Source: Flavobacteria bacterium RIFCSPLOWO2_12_FULL_31_7 (GTDB lineage: Bacteria; Bacteroidota; Bacteroidia; Flavobacteriales; Flavobacteriaceae). From it: a stretch of DNA of 8,232 nt. Positions 7,137-8,232 of the stretch are shown here, in pieces; the stretch's first letter is position 1; each line of letters opens with the position of its first letter. The DNA lies in NCBI GenBank assembly GCA_001800945.1, contig MGWJ01000137.1, positions 1 to 8,232 on the forward strand, written 5' to 3'. Below the pieces are notes generated by a model. That model was given only the letters and a program-made list of their open reading frames with translations. It was not told where the DNA came from and made no database searches. The position numbers and the translations under genes are program-made.

Positions 7137-7517
7137 TTATAATATTATACGTTGGTATTTTAAACTGTCTTCTCCAAAATTAATTAACAAATCTAATTTG
7201 CATTTTGAAGCAGCTAAATAATTTAAAACTTGTTTGGTTTCACTTGATGATAATGTTTGTATCGCTTTAAGTTCTACAATAATATCATCATATACTGTAA
7301 AGTCTGAATAGTAATAGCTTGGTAATTGTACGCCTTTATATTCTATTGTGTATTTTTGTTCACGAACATAAGGAATGTGATTTGCTCTTAATTCAAGTTC
7401 TAAGGCATCACCATAAACTTTTTCATTATGTCCTTTTCCAAGAAAACTATGTACTTCCATACATAATCCAATAACTTTATATGCTTCTGCTTTATAAACT
7501 AAATTTTGCTCAATCAT
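7137..7517 (-). CDS. GxxExxY protein, PD-(D/E)XK nuclease-like
   Basis: This 126-residue protein belongs to the GxxExxY family (PDDEXK_3-type), which averages about 125-130 residues and often occurs in several copies per genome in Bacteroidota. The signature GHNEKVY lies at 29-35 (Gly29, Glu32, Tyr35). The nuclease core follows: Asp72 in YSDF, then the E-x-K pair Glu82 and Lys84 in VELKAI, then Gln95 and Tyr99 in a QxxxY arrangement like that of RecB/Cas4-type nucleases. Thus the putative metal and catalytic residues are all present. Activity has not, to my knowledge, been settled for the family. The gene is enclosed by inverted repeats and lies between map and the methyltransferase in the same direction, without a recognisable promoter, so it is probably expressed by read-through from map. 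The frame is open upstream back to the map stop codon, but the ATG gives the family's usual N-terminus. Confidence 0.93.
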   Translation of the reverse strand: MIEQNLVYKAEAYKVIGLCMEVHSFLGKGHNEKVYGDALELELRANHIPYVREQKYTIEYKGVQLPSYYYSDFTVYDDIIVELKAIQTLSSSETKQVLNYLAASKCKLDLLINFGEDSLKYQRIIL

Positions 7518-7543
7518 TAGTGAAAATTCGTGAAATTCGTGTT
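7516..7543. repeat. Right terminal inverted repeat of the GxxExxY cassette
   Basis: The 28 bases contain three 9-10 bp subunits of the type ATT(A/C)GTGAA, starting at 7516, 7526 and 7535. The inner end overlaps the ATG of the GxxExxY gene (7517-7515). The outer end is four bases from the map stop codon (7550-7548). It is the inverted partner of 7107-7134. Confidence 0.85.
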
Positions 7544-7547
7544 GGAT

Positions 7548-8232
7548 TTATAAAACTAAAGGTACAGCTCTCAACCCATCTTCTTCATTGCTTACAATTC
7601 CTAATGCTTCATAAATGTATGCGTAAGTTGAAAGTAATTCTGGTTTTCCGTTTACAATAGCTACATCGTGCTCAAAATGCGCAGATGGTTTGTTATCTGC
7701 AGTTGTAATCGTCCAACCATCTTTGTGTTGAATGATGTTTTTGGTTCCTAAATTAATCATCGGTTCAATGGCAATAACCATTCCGTTTACTAATTTTTTT
7801 CCGCGACCACGTTTTCCGTAATTGGCAACTTCTGGATCTTCATGCATTTTTCTTCCTAAACCATGACCGCATAATTCACGAACCACACCATAACCATGAC
7901 TTTCGCAATACGTTTGAATCGCATATCCAATATCTTCCACACGATTACCTACTTTGGTTTCTCGAATTCCAACATACAACGATTCTTTGGTAACTTGTAG
8001 TAGTTTTTTTGTTTCTTCTGCCACTTCACCTACTTCAAAAGTATAAGCGTGGTCTCCATAAAAACCATTTTTTAATGTTCCGCAATCCACAGAAATAATA
8101 TCACCATCACGTAAAGGGGTGTTGTTCGGAATACCATGAACTACTTGTGTGTTCGGACTCATACATAATGAATTCGGAAAACCGTACATGCCTAAAAATG
8201 CAGGTTCAGCTCCGTGGTCACGAATGAATTCT
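7548..8232 (-). CDS. map: Type I methionine aminopeptidase, 5' end beyond the window
   Basis: This cytoplasmic metallopeptidase removes the initiator methionine from nascent proteins. The frame is open to the window edge, giving 227 complete codons; roughly 45 N-terminal residues lie outside. The methionine at 8189 is internal, because the conserved segment FIRDHGAEPAFLG precedes it. Numbering from the first complete codon, His32 in VVHGIP is the conserved substrate-side histidine. The five metal ligands are Asp49 (SVDCG), Asp60 (YGDHAYTF), His123 (GHGLG), Glu156 (AIEPM) and Glu187 (HFEHD), all intact. The single catalytic domain without insertions places it in type I. Its stop codon lies four bases from the cassette's right repeat. 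It heads the visible part of the leftward cluster; the next gene of ancestral origin is the methyltransferase. Confidence 0.96.
   Translation of the reverse strand, partial: EFIRDHGAEPAFLGMYGFPNSLCMSPNTQVVHGIPNNTPLRDGDIISVDCGTLKNGFYGDHAYTFEVGEVAEETKKLLQVTKESLYVGIRETKVGNRVEDIGYAIQTYCESHGYGVVRELCGHGLGRKMHEDPEVANYGKRGRGKKLVNGMVIAIEPMINLGTKNIIQHKDGWTITTADNKPSAHFEHDVAIVNGKPELLSTYAYIYEALGIVSNEEDGLRAVPLVL

Larger units (their letters stand above)
7107..7543. mobile_element. Single-gene cassette with 28-bp terminal inverted repeats carrying a GxxExxY gene
   Basis: The two ends, 7107-7134 and 7516-7543, are inverted copies of each other matching at 25 of 28 positions. The outermost bases are AACAC on the left and GTGTT on the right. 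Inside lies only the GxxExxY gene: its start codon overlaps the right repeat by two bases and its stop codon begins 3 bases beyond the left repeat. Total length is 437 bp. No transposase is present, and no clear target-site duplication is visible in the immediate flanks. The architecture is that of a minimal mobile or formerly mobile unit moved in trans or by its own product. Mobility is inference; the repeat structure is seen directly. Confidence 0.6.

Noticed and set aside
7097..7560. Target-site duplication around the cassette
   Set aside because: Immediate flanks (GTTTTA on the left, GGATTTATA on the right) share no convincing direct repeat; only short A/T-rich coincidences are seen.
8187..8189. 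Methionine at 8189 as the map start
   Set aside because: The conserved type I aminopeptidase segment continues upstream without a stop to the window edge, so the gene is simply cut by the boundary.

Overview
The window is AT-rich and looks like the chromosome of a member of the Flavobacteriaceae (phylum Bacteroidota), probably Flavobacterium or a close relative. Four things point there. The gene set includes a gliding/type IX secretion Plug protein and Bacteroidota-style AsmA, PruA and GxxExxY proteins. Intergenic regions carry matches to the Bacteroidota promoter (TTG/TTTG about 18-22 bp before TAnnTTTG) and no clear Shine-Dalgarno sequences. Gaps are short, and codons are strongly A/T-ending. 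No rRNA, tRNA, CRISPR array, transposase or phage gene was seen.

Layout. Positions 1-192 are non-coding or the tail of an upstream gene; they hold a terminator-like hairpin and then a promoter. A large envelope protein of the AsmA family runs rightward (193-2772). It converges on a leftward cluster, and the two are separated by one strong bidirectional terminator (2792-2822). Read in its own 5'->3' direction (right to left), the leftward cluster is: methionine aminopeptidase map (5' end outside the window), a GxxExxY PD-(D/E)XK nuclease-like gene, a class I SAM-dependent methyltransferase, the type IX secretion Plug protein, apaG, and pruA (proline/glutamate catabolism). Plug and apaG, and less clearly pruA, have their own candidate promoters. 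This is therefore a run of co-oriented, mostly housekeeping genes rather than one pathway operon.

The most unusual region is 7107-7543. The GxxExxY gene is bracketed by 28-bp imperfect terminal inverted repeats (25 of 28 bases match), each built from about three 9-10 bp subunits. The inner repeat ends fall on the start codon and within 2 bp of the stop codon. The unit is thus a 437-bp single-gene cassette with transposon-like ends but no transposase. It sits between map and the methyltransferase, which would be only 13 bp apart without it. The encoded protein keeps all the expected nuclease residues. A second tract of short tandem repeats (four 8-bp units, 4478-4509) lies in the pruA leader and may be a trace of a comparable element; that link is inference.

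The other genes are ordinary members of known families. Points worth noting are a methyltransferase whose N-terminal zinc-ribbon positions appear to have lost their cysteines, and the placement of the Plug gene beside apaG and pruA rather than beside other secretion genes.
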